A stretch of DNA of 43,955 nt from Amycolatopsis alkalitolerans (GTDB taxonomy: Bacteria; Actinomycetota; Actinomycetes; Mycobacteriales; Pseudonocardiaceae), in assembly GCF_006152065.1 (NCBI RefSeq), contig NZ_VDFW01000046.1, forward strand, positions 1 to 43,955. The letters run 5' to 3'. Each line of letters begins with the position of its first letter. The stretch's first letter is position 1. Position numbers and translations under genes: made by a program. The notes below the pieces were generated by a model. It made no database searches and was not told where the DNA came from. It saw only the letters and a program-made list of their open reading frames with translations. Shown here one piece after another: positions 32,213-40,707 of the stretch.

Positions 32213-33106
32213 TCAGCTCAACACGGCCACGATGGCGGTGCCCGGCGCGAACGCGCCGGAGGCGATGCGGTCGAGAAGGCCGTACATCATCTTCGCCTCG
32301 TACACCCAATCGAGCATGATGCCGTGCCGGGCCTGGAAATCGGTGATAAAGGCGTCGAGTTCGGGCGTGCGTTTCGCGTAGCCGCCGAAAGGAAATTCGT
32401 AATCGACGGCCCAGTTCTCGGTGACGCGATCGAATGCCTCGCGCTGAAGCCGCCGCACCTCCTCATCCAGGAACCGCCCGCCCTTGAGCACGGCAAAGCC
32501 CAGTGCCCGCGCGGTGCCGCCCAGCCCGGCCGCGATTCCGGCCAGCGTGGAACCGGTCCCGCAGGCACAGACGATGACATCGAAATCCACATCGACCTCG
32601 GACGGCAGCTCCGCGCACCCGCGCACGCCCGGCCCGTTGCCGCCGCCCTCCGGCACGACGTAGCACGAGCCGAACCGCTCCGTCAGCGCTGCCAGCACAT
32701 CCGGCTCGGACTTACGCCGGTACGTCGCCCGGTCCAGATACGTCAGCCGCATACCCTGGCCGACAGCGTAGGTCAGCGAATCGTTCAGCGGCTGGTGCTC
32801 CTCGCCCCGGACTACCCCAATGGTCTCGAAACCGAAGTAGTGACCGGCGGCCGCCACCGCCCGAAGGTGGTTGGAATACGCCCCGCCGAATGTCAGCAGT
32901 CGCGAGTGGCCCTGGTCTTTCGCCGCCGCCAGGTTGTACTTGAGCTTGCGCCACTTGTTGCCCGGGATCTCCTGGTGGATCAGGTCGTCGCGCTTGAGAT
33001 AAAGCCGAATGCCGTGCGACTGCACACGGTCATCGTGGACCTCGGACAGCGGTGACGGCAGGACGACGGCAATGGGCGTCTCACCGTCCCGGCCGCTTGC
33101 GTCCAT
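32213..33106 (-). CDS. PLP-dependent ACC deaminase / D-cysteine desulfhydrase family enzyme
   Basis: A 297-residue fold-type II PLP enzyme. The PLP-lysine segment is HQEIPGNKWRKLKYNL; TFGGAYSNHLRA and CACGTGSTLAGI are the other cofactor-binding motifs. The family includes ACC deaminases and D-cysteine desulfhydrases; specificity cannot be told, although desulfhydrase seems more likely in length and motifs. ATG at 33106 is the first residue of the family-like part. It converges on the XRE gene with 4 bases between. Its presence inside a mobile element is likely cargo. Confidence 0.85.
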   Translation of the reverse strand: MDASGRDGETPIAVVLPSPLSEVHDDRVQSHGIRLYLKRDDLIHQEIPGNKWRKLKYNLAAAKDQGHSRLLTFGGAYSNHLRAVAAAGHYFGFETIGVVRGEEHQPLNDSLTYAVGQGMRLTYLDRATYRRKSEPDVLAALTERFGSCYVVPEGGGNGPGVRGCAELPSEVDVDFDVIVCACGTGSTLAGIAAGLGGTARALGFAVLKGGRFLDEEVRRLQREAFDRVTENWAVDYEFPFGGYAKRTPELDAFITDFQARHGIMLDWVYEAKMMYGLLDRIASGAFAPGTAIVAVLS

Positions 33107-33460
33107 GAGGTCAGCGTAGTGACGACGACACGAGACCGGCGCGCTCGGCGCCTTGATCACTCGTCTGCTCCGGCGGCGAGGGCACGTCACAACCTGATCA
33201 CGTTCGCCGGGTTGGTGTCTAAAATCGACCCCGAAAATCGGCCTCCTGTGGTGCCCGGGTTTCCTGGCACGACGGAAGGGACGGCCGATCATGGTCACCA
33301 CTGGCCGAGCACTGACAAACCGCGAGCACCGCGCGACCGGTTACAGCGATAGCACGGTTCTGCCAATTTTCGATCACCGCTGTCGAATTCGGGGCCGAAA
33401 TCCGGAGTTCAGGCGAGCCGGGGATTTCTCGGCTGCTCCGATCGGAAGGTGGTGGTGATC
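33107..33460. other. Gene-free stretch before the replication-relaxation gene
   Basis: About 350 bases without a convincing gene. G+C is lower around 33215-33245 and 33355-33390. Inverted repeats are short: GTGCC (33251-33255)/GGCAC (33266-33270) and an imperfect CGACCCCGAA/TTCGGGGCCG pair about 150 bases apart. It probably holds the promoter of the rightward genes; no origin features can be claimed. The ribosome site GGAAGG ends it. Confidence 0.4.
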
Positions 33461-34822
33461 ATGATGGGCAAGGGCAAGCAGATTGACGACCCTGTTGTCG
33501 CTGGCGCGGATGGTATGGCGTCTCGTTCCGCGTCTGGGTCGGCGGGGCCTCGGCGTTCTGAATCCGCGGCCCCAAACGCCGAGGCCGCTGCTACTAAACC
33601 AGCAGTTCAGCGATGGTATCGGCGGGAGCGGGCAGAAGGCCGACTGAGTAATGATCCTCATCCATCTACACGACGTGGGCGCGCGGGGCGCAGCCGGCGG
33701 GCCGGGGAGCCGGACGCGGCGTTGTGGTTCCGCCTGGTCGACCGGGACCGGCGTCTGCTGGCACTGCTGAGTGAGCACAAGGTGCTGACCACCAACCAGA
33801 TCGCCGCCATCGAGTTCCTCTCGGTGCGCCGAGCCCAAGACCGGTTGCGGCACCTGCGGGAGTTGGGTGTGGTGTTCGCCTTCCGCGAGTCCTATCTGCG
33901 TGGCGGGACGAGCCAGACTCGCTATGCGCTGGGCTACCTCGGTGCCCGGTTGATCGCCGCGCAACGCGCGGAGAAGCCGCCCGCGCCCAAGGCATACACC
34001 GAAACCCTGGAACGGCTCGCATTGTGGCCGAAGCTGCAACACCAACTCGGAGTGAATGACTTCTTCTGCGGCCTGGCCGCGCACCGCAACCCCGCCCGGC
34101 TGCGCGAGGCTGGCCGCGAGGGCGAGGTAAGCGGGCTGACACAGTGGTGGTCCGAACGGCGCTGCACCGAGTTCTTCTGGAAACACCAAGACGGCGGGGA
34201 AACACGGCTGCGTCTCGACGGCTACGGCTGCTGGGAAGAACACGGCCGGACGGTGCGGTTCTTCCTCGAACACGACACCGGCACCGAACCCCTCGCCAAG
34301 GTTACGGGCAAGATCGACGGATACGCGGCCTTCCCGACCGACGCCTTCGGCGTCCTGCTGTTCTCGGTCCACTCCAGCAGGCGGGAGATCGCCCTGCGCG
34401 CGGCGCTGCGCCGCGCCCTCGCCGGAGGCGACCCCGGTTTCGTGATCGCCACCGCAGCCCGCGACCACGACGACGGCCCGGCAGAGCCGATCTGGGGCCT
34501 GTGGATACCGCGAAACGGCGACAGTGTGACGCGCCGGTACCGATTGGCCGAACTACCCCAACGTGGCCCCGCCGTCGAACACAGCACCTCGCCCACCGGC
34601 CAGCCACTCAACGAAGCGGCATTCAACCCCAACGACCGGGAAATGCTGCGCCGCATCGAGGGGCCACCGCCCAAACGGGCAACACCGAACTCGACGGTCT
34701 ACCCGGACGACGTCGACGACGTCACGCTCTACGACGATGTCGAGGACGACGTACACCAGGCGCCGCCAAAGCCAGCGTGGCCGGACGCCCAACGATCACG
34801 GCGGACACGCTGGGTCGCCTGA
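33461..34822 (+). CDS. Replication-relaxation family protein
   Basis: A 453-residue protein. After a basic, Ala-rich N terminus (about 90 residues) comes a winged helix: RDRRLLALLSEHKVLTTNQIAAIEF, then RLRHLRELGVVFAFR and YALGYLGARLI. The rest matches the replication-relaxation family (PF13814): EFFWKHQDGGETRLRLDGYG and RFFLEHDTGTEPLAKVTGKI, a PD-(D/E)xK-like core. These proteins belong to actinomycete plasmids and integrative elements. ATG 33461 is 11 bases from a GGAAGG site; ATG 33464 and two GTGs are alternatives. Confidence 0.88.
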   Translation: MMGKGKQIDDPVVAGADGMASRSASGSAGPRRSESAAPNAEAAATKPAVQRWYRRERAEGRLSNDPHPSTRRGRAGRSRRAGEPDAALWFRLVDRDRRLLALLSEHKVLTTNQIAAIEFLSVRRAQDRLRHLRELGVVFAFRESYLRGGTSQTRYALGYLGARLIAAQRAEKPPAPKAYTETLERLALWPKLQHQLGVNDFFCGLAAHRNPARLREAGREGEVSGLTQWWSERRCTEFFWKHQDGGETRLRLDGYGCWEEHGRTVRFFLEHDTGTEPLAKVTGKIDGYAAFPTDAFGVLLFSVHSSRREIALRAALRRALAGGDPGFVIATAARDHDDGPAEPIWGLWIPRNGDSVTRRYRLAELPQRGPAVEHSTSPTGQPLNEAAFNPNDREMLRRIEGPPPKRATPNSTVYPDDVDDVTLYDDVEDDVHQAPPKPAWPDAQRSRRTRWVA

Positions 34823-34895
34823 ATCCCCTTATCCACAAGGGTTTCCGCACGCTTCCACCTGCCTGCAGCGGGCTGCCGAATACCGAGGGGGAACC

Positions 34896-35114
34896 ATGCC
34901 GAAGCACGATGCCGACAACGGTAACAATGACGCCGCCGTGATCCCGCTCCGCGCCACGCGATCATCCACACGGGACACCTGGCGCGTAGTGCGGATCGAT
35001 ACCGAACCCATGACCGCCCAGCACTACGACCAAGCGGTGACCGCACTGGCCGCGCTCATCGAACATTGGAAAGACCGCCGGGATACCAATGATGGCACCG
35101 AAAAAGCCGCTTAG
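34896..35114 (+). CDS. Small element protein
   Basis: A 72-residue soluble protein with an acidic/Asn-rich start (MPKHDADNGNNDAAV) and a helical C-terminal half ending MTAQHYDQAVTALAALIEHW. It has a strong GAGGGGG site 4 bases before the ATG. It lies between the replication-relaxation and recombinase genes, where small element genes, including recombination directionality factors, are often found; no such motif is visible. Function unknown. Confidence 0.65.
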   Translation: MPKHDADNGNNDAAVIPLRATRSSTRDTWRVVRIDTEPMTAQHYDQAVTALAALIEHWKDRRDTNDGTEKAA

Positions 35115-35298
35115 AGTCATCGGTTCGCTTCACTTTCCCGCCCGTATTTGGGACAATGGAAGCAATCGGGATCACCGCCGCGACCAGCGGTTTTAAGTGA
35201 ATTTTAGTAGCGCGCCGGGGCTTGCGGAAACCGTGCACAAGCCCGGTTTCACGGCAAGTCTCCGGAACGCCCGCACCACACAGGGGAGCCCGGCAACC

Positions 35299-36954
35299 AT
35301 GACGCGATCGGCAGCGAAACGGCACGGCCGCAAGACCACCCGCACCCTCGATGACCTCGACACCGTGCGGGTCGGGATCTACGTCCGGCGCTCCACCGAC
35401 GACGAACACCAGCCCTACTCCATCGAAGCCCAAGACCACCGCCTCGAGTCCTATGTGGACTCACAACCCGGGTGGCGACTGTCCAAGCGGTTCCCCGACG
35501 ACGCCTCCGGCGCGACCACCGACCGCCCGGGGCTGCAACGAGCGCTCGCCGCCGCGCGTGCCGGACTGATCGACGTGCTGCTGGTCTACCGGGTGGATCG
35601 GTTCTCCCGCAACCTCTCCGACATGGTGTCCCTGCTCGACGAACTGGACGAGTGCGGGGTGGTGTTCCGCTCGGCCACCGAACCTTTCGACACCGCCACC
35701 CCGATGGGGCGGATGCTGGTGCAGATGCTCGGCATGTTCGCCCAGTTCGAACGCGACACCATCATCGACCGCGTCATCAACGGCATGGAACGCAAACACG
35801 CCAACGGCAAATGGAAAGGCGGGAAACGACCCTTCGGCTACCAGGTGGACAAGACCACCGACACCCTCGTGCCCGACGAGTCCGAAGCCGTGATCATCCG
35901 GCTGATCTTCGACCTCTACACCCGCGACCGCCTCGGCACCCGCTCGATCGCCAAGACACTCAACGAGCGAGGCCACCGCACCACCACCGGCGGACGCTGG
36001 TCCGGGCACCAAGTACTACGGGCGCTGAACAACCGCGTGTATCTCGGGGAACTCTCATTCCGGGACGCCACCAAGACCGGCACCCACCCCGCCCTCATCA
36101 CGGCCGAGACGTGGGAGAAGGCGCAAGCCATCCTCGACGCGCGGGGCGAGTCCCACGCCCACCGCGCCGCGTCCGGCTCCGACTACGTACTCACCGGACG
36201 TCTGCGCTGCCCCAAGTGCGGCAAGGCAATGATCGGGACGCGGGCGACCGGGCGGAACAAGACGTATCGCTACTACACGTGCTGGAACCTGGCCCGCTAC
36301 GACGCCACCAAGTGCGACGCGAAACGGCTCAACGCTGATGCCGTGGACGCCGCGATCCTCGACGCCCTCACCGACTTCTACCGCACCCGCCACGACCTCA
36401 TCGGCGACGCGATCACCGCCGAACAAGCCCACCACCGCGCCGCGCACGCCGACCGCCGCGCCGAACTCGCCACCATCCACGCCCAGATCACCAACACCGA
36501 CCAGGCCATCGACCGCTACCTGACCGCGTTCGAGAACGGCACCCTCGATGAAGAACTCGTCGCCGACCGCCTCACCGGCCTACGGGCGCGGCTCAAGGAA
36601 CTCCGCGCCCGTCGTGCCGACCTGTCCGCCGAGTTGGACGACGGACCCGCCGCACCCGACGCCGCTACGCTGACCGAGGTCGCCGACCACATCCACGGTG
36701 TGATCACCGAGGGCGCGCACAACCAGATCAAAGCCCTGATCGAAGCCCTCGTCGCCAAGGTCACCATCACCGGCCCCAACACGCTCAAGCCCGTGTTCCG
36801 CATCCCTCAACCCCGCAACGCAAACGAAGCCGCCTCCGCCCTACCAGCGGAAACGGCCTCGAAAGGAATGGTTCGCACAATGACTACATCGGTGGGCCGC
36901 CCGGGGCTCGAACCCGGAACCTATGGATTAAAAGTCCACAGCTCTGCCAATTGA
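35299..36954 (+). CDS. int: Large serine recombinase (integrase)
   Basis: A 551-residue large serine recombinase. Resolvase domain: catalytic Ser32 in GIYVRRSTDDE, then VYRVDRFSRNLSDM and QFERDTIIDRV. Recombinase domain follows (FGYQVDKTTDTLVPDESEA), then the zinc ribbon CPKCGKAMIG...CWN..C and a coiled coil (about residues 400-460). ATG 35299 is preferred (GGGGAG site 10 bases upstream); the frame is open to a GTG at 35197. The last ~20 codons read into the tRNA-Lys gene on the other strand, with the stop inside it. It should catalyse element integration. Confidence 0.93.
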   Translation: MTRSAAKRHGRKTTRTLDDLDTVRVGIYVRRSTDDEHQPYSIEAQDHRLESYVDSQPGWRLSKRFPDDASGATTDRPGLQRALAAARAGLIDVLLVYRVDRFSRNLSDMVSLLDELDECGVVFRSATEPFDTATPMGRMLVQMLGMFAQFERDTIIDRVINGMERKHANGKWKGGKRPFGYQVDKTTDTLVPDESEAVIIRLIFDLYTRDRLGTRSIAKTLNERGHRTTTGGRWSGHQVLRALNNRVYLGELSFRDATKTGTHPALITAETWEKAQAILDARGESHAHRAASGSDYVLTGRLRCPKCGKAMIGTRATGRNKTYRYYTCWNLARYDATKCDAKRLNADAVDAAILDALTDFYRTRHDLIGDAITAEQAHHRAAHADRRAELATIHAQITNTDQAIDRYLTAFENGTLDEELVADRLTGLRARLKELRARRADLSAELDDGPAAPDAATLTEVADHIHGVITEGAHNQIKALIEALVAKVTITGPNTLKPVFRIPQPRNANEAASALPAETASKGMVRTMTTSVGRPGLEPGTYGLKVHSSAN

Positions 36955-36965
36955 GCTAACGGCCC
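36893..36965 (-). tRNA. tRNA-Lys (anticodon TTT)
   Basis: A complete 73-base cloverleaf on the minus strand: acceptor GGGCCGT/GCGGCCC, D arm GCTC/GAGC, anticodon stem GTGGA/TCCAT with loop CTTTTAA (anticodon TTT), variable loop AGGTT, T arm CCGGG/CCCGG with TTCGAGC. Discriminator A at 36893; CCA is not encoded in full. The 3' end coincides with the recombinase gene end, so it is the integration target. Confidence 0.96.
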
Positions 36966-37050
36966 CTCGCAGTGAGCATAGCGGGCGGCCGAACCCAGGT
37001 AGGCAGGGATGGGCCGGTTGGGCACCGGTGGTCCTGACACGTTCGGGTCG

Positions 37051-37677
37051 CTACGTGCCGAGCGCGTTGGACCTCGACCAGCGAGCGGATGTGCCGGACA
37101 GGATGAAGCCGACCGCAGCCGTGATCGTCTCGGCGGCGGGTTCGTTGTGGATCTGGCGGGTGGCCTCGTTGATCACTCCCTGCACGAAGGCGGCCGTCAA
37201 GGTGGGACGCGGATCGCCGAGATCGGCGAGGAGTTGCTCGATGTTCGGCGCGAACTGGTCGTGCACCGCCCGGATGCGTTTACGCACGGCCGGCGGGAGC
37301 GAGGCGCGGGCCAGCGTCGCGGCGAGTTCGTGGCCGCCTTCGGCGACCATCTCCAGTTGCGTGCGGACGTAGGCGACGAGCTTGTCCCGCGGCGAGTTCG
37401 CGCGATCCATCGCCGTGGTGAGCCGGGCCAGCAAGGGCGGCAGCGCCTCCTCGCACACCGCGGCGACCAGGTCGTCCTTGGACGCGAAGTACTTGTACAT
37501 CGACGGCCGGGCCAGCCCGGTGCGTTCGGCCAGCGTGCCGAAGTTCAACGCCGCGTAGCCATCAGCGACGAGCAGGTCCTCGGCGGCCGCGAGCAAGCTG
37601 GCGCGCTGCTGCGCGCGATGCTCGACCACGGTGCTGGCGGCGATCTTCGGCACCCCCTCAGGATACCCAACGCGCAT
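37051..37677 (-). CDS. TetR-family regulator
   Basis: A 208-residue TetR regulator. The N-terminal HTH is RASLLAAAEDLLVADGYAAL, then GLARPSMYKYFASKDDLVAAV; the rest is helical ligand-binding domain (C-terminal TetR_C type). It diverges from an MMPL exporter gene, so it probably represses it. The ATG at 37677 gives eight extra residues over a GTG at 37653; both are plausible and neither has a clear ribosome site. Confidence 0.88.
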   Translation of the reverse strand: MRVGYPEGVPKIAASTVVEHRAQQRASLLAAAEDLLVADGYAALNFGTLAERTGLARPSMYKYFASKDDLVAAVCEEALPPLLARLTTAMDRANSPRDKLVAYVRTQLEMVAEGGHELAATLARASLPPAVRKRIRAVHDQFAPNIEQLLADLGDPRPTLTAAFVQGVINEATRQIHNEPAAETITAAVGFILSGTSARWSRSNALGT

Positions 37678-37683
37678 CTTGGG

Positions 37684-37716
37684 AACGTCGTGTTGCTATC
37701 TTGCTGACATGACGTT
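37684..37716. promoter_or_regulatory. TetR/MMPL promoter region with candidate operator
   Basis: AACGTC (37684-37689) and GACGTT (37711-37716) form an inverted repeat around the MMPL start. A -10-like TATCTT at 37697-37702 ends 6 bases before the ATG at 37709, which suggests a leaderless MMPL transcript. The repeat would let TetR block it. Confidence 0.45.
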
Positions 37717-39874
37717 GCTAAAAAGAGGTGGCCGGCTGGTCCGGAGCAGGCGGGGGGCTGTCGGGGTGGCCGTGTTCTGGCTGCTGGCCGTCGCGATCGG
37801 GCCGCGGCTCGCACCCACACTGGATTCGGTGGCGGACAACCGCTCGGGCAACAATCCGCCCGCCACCGCGGAATCGATGCGCGCGCAGGACCTGCTGCGG
37901 GATCGGTTCCCCGATCAGCGCGGCACGCCGGCCCTGGTGGTGGTGTCCCGGCCGGGTGGCCACCTGAACGAGCGGGACCTCGGCCAGGTCGACGGGCTGG
38001 CCCGGAGCCTGTCCGGACCCGACCGCCCGAACGGCACCGGCGACGCCGCCCCAACGGTGCTGTCCGACGACCGGTCGACCGCGGTTGTCGCCGTGCCGGT
38101 TCTGGTCGACAGCGGCGACTCGGGCGCCTTCAACGTGGCGGTCGACCAGATGCGGGCCGCGGCGCACGCGGTCCCCTGGGATCGCGGTGTCCAGGTCGCG
38201 GTGTCCGGCCCGGCCGGGATCGTGCGCGACACGCTCGCCGTGTTCGGCGAGGCCGACCTCGCCCTGATGTTCGGCACGCTCGCGCTGGTCCTGGTCATCC
38301 TCCTGCTGGTGTACCGGTCCGTGCTGCTGAGCCTCATCCCGCTGGCGGCGGCCGGGATCGCGATCCAGCTCACCAACGCCGTCGCCGCCCTGCTCGCCAA
38401 AGCGGGGCTGATCACGGTCACCGCCCAGACCGCGGCGATCATGACGGTGCTGGTCATCGGGTTGGGCACGGACTACTGCCTGTTCATCATCAGCGGCTAC
38501 CGATCCCGGCTGGCGCGGCACGAGGCGCCCCCGCTGCAGGTACGGCTCGCCGAGATGGCCGGCGCGCTGCGTGACGTCGGCGAGTCACTGCTCTACAGCG
38601 CCACCACGGTGGTCCTCGGCCTGCTCGTGCTCCTCGCGGCCACAATCCCCGGACTGCGTGCGTTCGGGCCGTTTCTCGCCCTGTCGGTGGTGCTGACCCT
38701 CGCCGTGTGCGCGACCTTCGTCCCCGCCGTCGTGGCGCTGCTCGGCCGGGTCGCACTCTGGCCGAGCCGGGTGAACGCGGCCAGGCCGGCCAGGCTCTGG
38801 GGGCGGCTCGGCGCGCTGGTCGTACGCCGGCCTCGCGCGGTCATGGCAGGCTGCCTGGTGCTGCTGGCCCTGCTGTCCGCGGGCCTGGTCGGCTACCGGG
38901 ACAGCTACGACTTCGTCGCCGGCTTCCGGGTGAACACCGAGTCCAAGACAGGTGAGCAGCTTCTCGCCGGGGCATTCCCTGTGGGCCGCCTCGCGCCGAC
39001 GACGGTCGTCGTCGACACCGGCACCAGCAGCGTGGACGCGCATTCCACCCAGCTGCGGGAAGCACAGCGCCGCATCGTGGATATCCCGGGCGTCGCCACG
39101 GTCGAGTCGGGCCCGCGCGACGTCAGCCCGGACCGGCACACCGCGCGGTTCACCGTGGTGTCCAAGGACAATCCGTACGGCAACGCGGCGCTCGACCGGA
39201 CCGTACAGGTTCGCCAGGTCGCCTCGCAGGAGTTGACCGGCACACACGTGCTGGTGGGCGGGCCGAGTGCGGTCGCCACCGACCTTCGCGCCGCCAACGA
39301 CCGGGACCTGCGGGTGATCATCCCGCTGCTCATGCTGGTCATCGCGCTGGTGCTCGGCGTCATGACCCGCAGCCTGCTCGCGCCGCTGTACCTGCTGGCG
39401 ACGATCGTGGCCTCGCTCGCTGCCGCTGTCGGCCTCACCGTCCTGCTCCTGATGACCTTGGGCGGTGGCGCGGGCTTCAGCCCGCTGGTCCTCGCCTACA
39501 TCGTCGTCTTCCTCACCGCGCTGGGCGTCGACTACAACATCTACCTGACCTCCCAGCTACGCAAACGGATCGCTTCCGGCGGACCGGTACACGGAATCAC
39601 GACCACCATGACCAGCACCGGCCGCGTGATCTCCTCCGCGGGCATCATCCTCGCCGCGACCTTCGCCGTGCTGACGTCGCAGCCGTTCGACGGGCTGTTC
39701 CAGTTCGGTTTCGCCATGGCGGCGGGAATCCTGCTCGACACCTTCCTGGTGCGTGGCCTGCTGGTACCGGCCATCGTGCGGTTCGCGGGCCGGCACGCGT
39801 GGTGGCCGAGCCCCGGACCCGTACTCCCTGCCGGACCGGTTCGCGACCGAAGGTTCGGTGGACGTGCGGCATGA
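37709..39874 (+). CDS. MMPL-family (RND) exporter
   Basis: A 721-residue membrane protein of the MMPL family with about 12 membrane spans, two large external loops and the pattern helix-loop-5 helices repeated twice. Typical segments are GLGTDYCLFIISGYRSRL in the first half and ALGVDYNIYLTSQLRKRI in the second; both Asp/Tyr pairs are proton-relay residues. Family members export lipids, antibiotics or cell-wall precursors. No ribosome site; likely leaderless. Substrate is unknown. Confidence 0.92.
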   Translation: MTLLKRGGRLVRSRRGAVGVAVFWLLAVAIGPRLAPTLDSVADNRSGNNPPATAESMRAQDLLRDRFPDQRGTPALVVVSRPGGHLNERDLGQVDGLARSLSGPDRPNGTGDAAPTVLSDDRSTAVVAVPVLVDSGDSGAFNVAVDQMRAAAHAVPWDRGVQVAVSGPAGIVRDTLAVFGEADLALMFGTLALVLVILLLVYRSVLLSLIPLAAAGIAIQLTNAVAALLAKAGLITVTAQTAAIMTVLVIGLGTDYCLFIISGYRSRLARHEAPPLQVRLAEMAGALRDVGESLLYSATTVVLGLLVLLAATIPGLRAFGPFLALSVVLTLAVCATFVPAVVALLGRVALWPSRVNAARPARLWGRLGALVVRRPRAVMAGCLVLLALLSAGLVGYRDSYDFVAGFRVNTESKTGEQLLAGAFPVGRLAPTTVVVDTGTSSVDAHSTQLREAQRRIVDIPGVATVESGPRDVSPDRHTARFTVVSKDNPYGNAALDRTVQVRQVASQELTGTHVLVGGPSAVATDLRAANDRDLRVIIPLLMLVIALVLGVMTRSLLAPLYLLATIVASLAAAVGLTVLLLMTLGGGAGFSPLVLAYIVVFLTALGVDYNIYLTSQLRKRIASGGPVHGITTTMTSTGRVISSAGIILAATFAVLTSQPFDGLFQFGFAMAAGILLDTFLVRGLLVPAIVRFAGRHAWWPSPGPVLPAGPVRDRRFGGRAA

Positions 39875-39892
39875 GCCGGGGACGCGGAGGCG

Positions 39893-40050
39893 GTGGCGTT
39901 GTTGCAGGAGCGGCGGCTGGTGGCCGATCATCTCGTGAGTTTGATCGACGCCGCGCCGGCCTGGACCGACCGGGCCTTGCAGCGGCCTGCTCGCCCGCCG
40001 GCCGGTGCTGCCCGGCGCCCGCCAGATCGCGCTCGCCCCCACCGTCGCCG
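39893..40050 (+). pseudogene. Possible gene remnant
   Basis: Two frames show protein-like sequence: VALLQERRLVADHLVSLID in one and, shifted, LLARRPVLPGARQIALAPTV ending in a stop in another. No start codon for a complete protein is convincing. It may be the 3' end of a decayed gene. The family is not recognised. Confidence 0.25.
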
Positions 40051-40054
40051 AGCG

Positions 40055-40270
40055 CTAACGCCCCTCGGGCAGCACCGCTATCGCCTCCTTGGCGTGGACC
40101 AGCACCTCGTCGCCGGGGCCCGCGGTCACGAGCGCCACGCTCACCTCTTCGTGCCCCTGCCGGGTGTCGACAACGGCCAGCCCGTCGTCGAGCAGACGTA
40201 CGATCCGCACGCGCACCGCCACGTCCGAGCACGTGACGCACACGTCGTCGGGACAGTCGGGAACGTTCAC
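40055..40270 (-). CDS. HypC/HupF-like small protein
   Basis: A 71-residue protein that matches the HypC beta-barrel domain from CVTCSDVAVRVRIVRL to EVSVALVTAGPGDEVLVHAKE. True HypC proteins start Met-Cys, and that Cys2 is essential for Fe(CN)2CO handling; here residue 2 is Asn and the CVTC lies at 11-14. No hydrogenase or other hyp gene lies nearby. A separate actinobacterial HypC-like role is more likely than hydrogenase maturation here. Confidence 0.75.
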   Translation of the reverse strand: MNVPDCPDDVCVTCSDVAVRVRIVRLLDDGLAVVDTRQGHEEVSVALVTAGPGDEVLVHAKEAIAVLPEGR

Positions 40271-40297
40271 CTGCCCCAGTTTCCTCCGGATCCTCGC

Positions 40298-40672
40298 TCA
40301 GCGCTGCCGCAGCGCGCGGTTGAGGACGTCGCCGGCGCGGTCGAGGCAATCGGCGCAGATGACGGCGTTGCCGGGGCCGCCGATCATGCGGGCCAGCGGG
40401 CGCCGGAACCCGAAGAACGTCCGGCGTTCGCGGCGTCCGCAGAACTCGCAGGCCAGGTCGGAGCCCCGTTCGGCCGCCAGCAGCGGGGTTCCGCCGAGGC
40501 TGGGGCGCGCCCGCCCGTCACGCACCAGCGCCAGACCCGCTTCGACGCAATCGGCGCATACGGGTCCGGCCGGGCCCGGAAGCCGATGTTCGCCGGGGGC
40601 GGGGGAACGACCGCAGAACCGGCACGGGGCCGCGCGACGATCGCTGATCGGCATGTTCATGAACGCTCGCAT
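40298..40672 (-). CDS. Protein with two ClpX-type C4 zinc fingers
   Basis: A 124-residue protein with two copies of the ClpX N-terminal zinc-finger pattern: CRFCGRS...CADCVEAG (residues about 18-45) and CEFCGRRER...CADCLDRAGDVL (residues about 75-115). ClpX fingers dimerise and bind substrates or partners, but no AAA+ domain follows. No clear ribosome site; ATG 40672 is chosen over ATG 40660 and TTG 40684, with low certainty. Adjacent to the HypC-like gene, same strand, 27 bases apart. Confidence 0.75.
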   Translation of the reverse strand: MRAFMNMPISDRRAAPCRFCGRSPAPGEHRLPGPAGPVCADCVEAGLALVRDGRARPSLGGTPLLAAERGSDLACEFCGRRERRTFFGFRRPLARMIGGPGNAVICADCLDRAGDVLNRALRQR

Positions 40673-40707
40673 TCCGTCATGCAACGAGTTACCCGGTCAG
40701 GCCGCTG

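Larger units (their letters stand above)
26158..36954. mobile_element. Decayed actinomycete integrative element in tRNA-Lys
   Basis: This span has the gene content of actinomycete integrative elements: DUF2637 relics, a run of small genes with GntR and XRE regulators, a replication-relaxation protein and a serine recombinase at the right end whose 3' end overlaps tRNA-Lys. G+C falls below its surroundings, most at 26.86-28.4 kb. No FtsK/TraB translocase or replication initiator is recognised, so it is probably not self-transferring. The right end is well defined; the left end is uncertain (25.9-26.2 kb), as no repeat of the tRNA 3' end was found. Confidence 0.65.

Noticed and set aside
33359..33368. 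TCTGCCAATT shared with tRNA-Lys, as possible att repeat
   Set aside because: Only 10 bases in the internal part of the tRNA, expected by chance over this window, and not at the tRNA 3' end.
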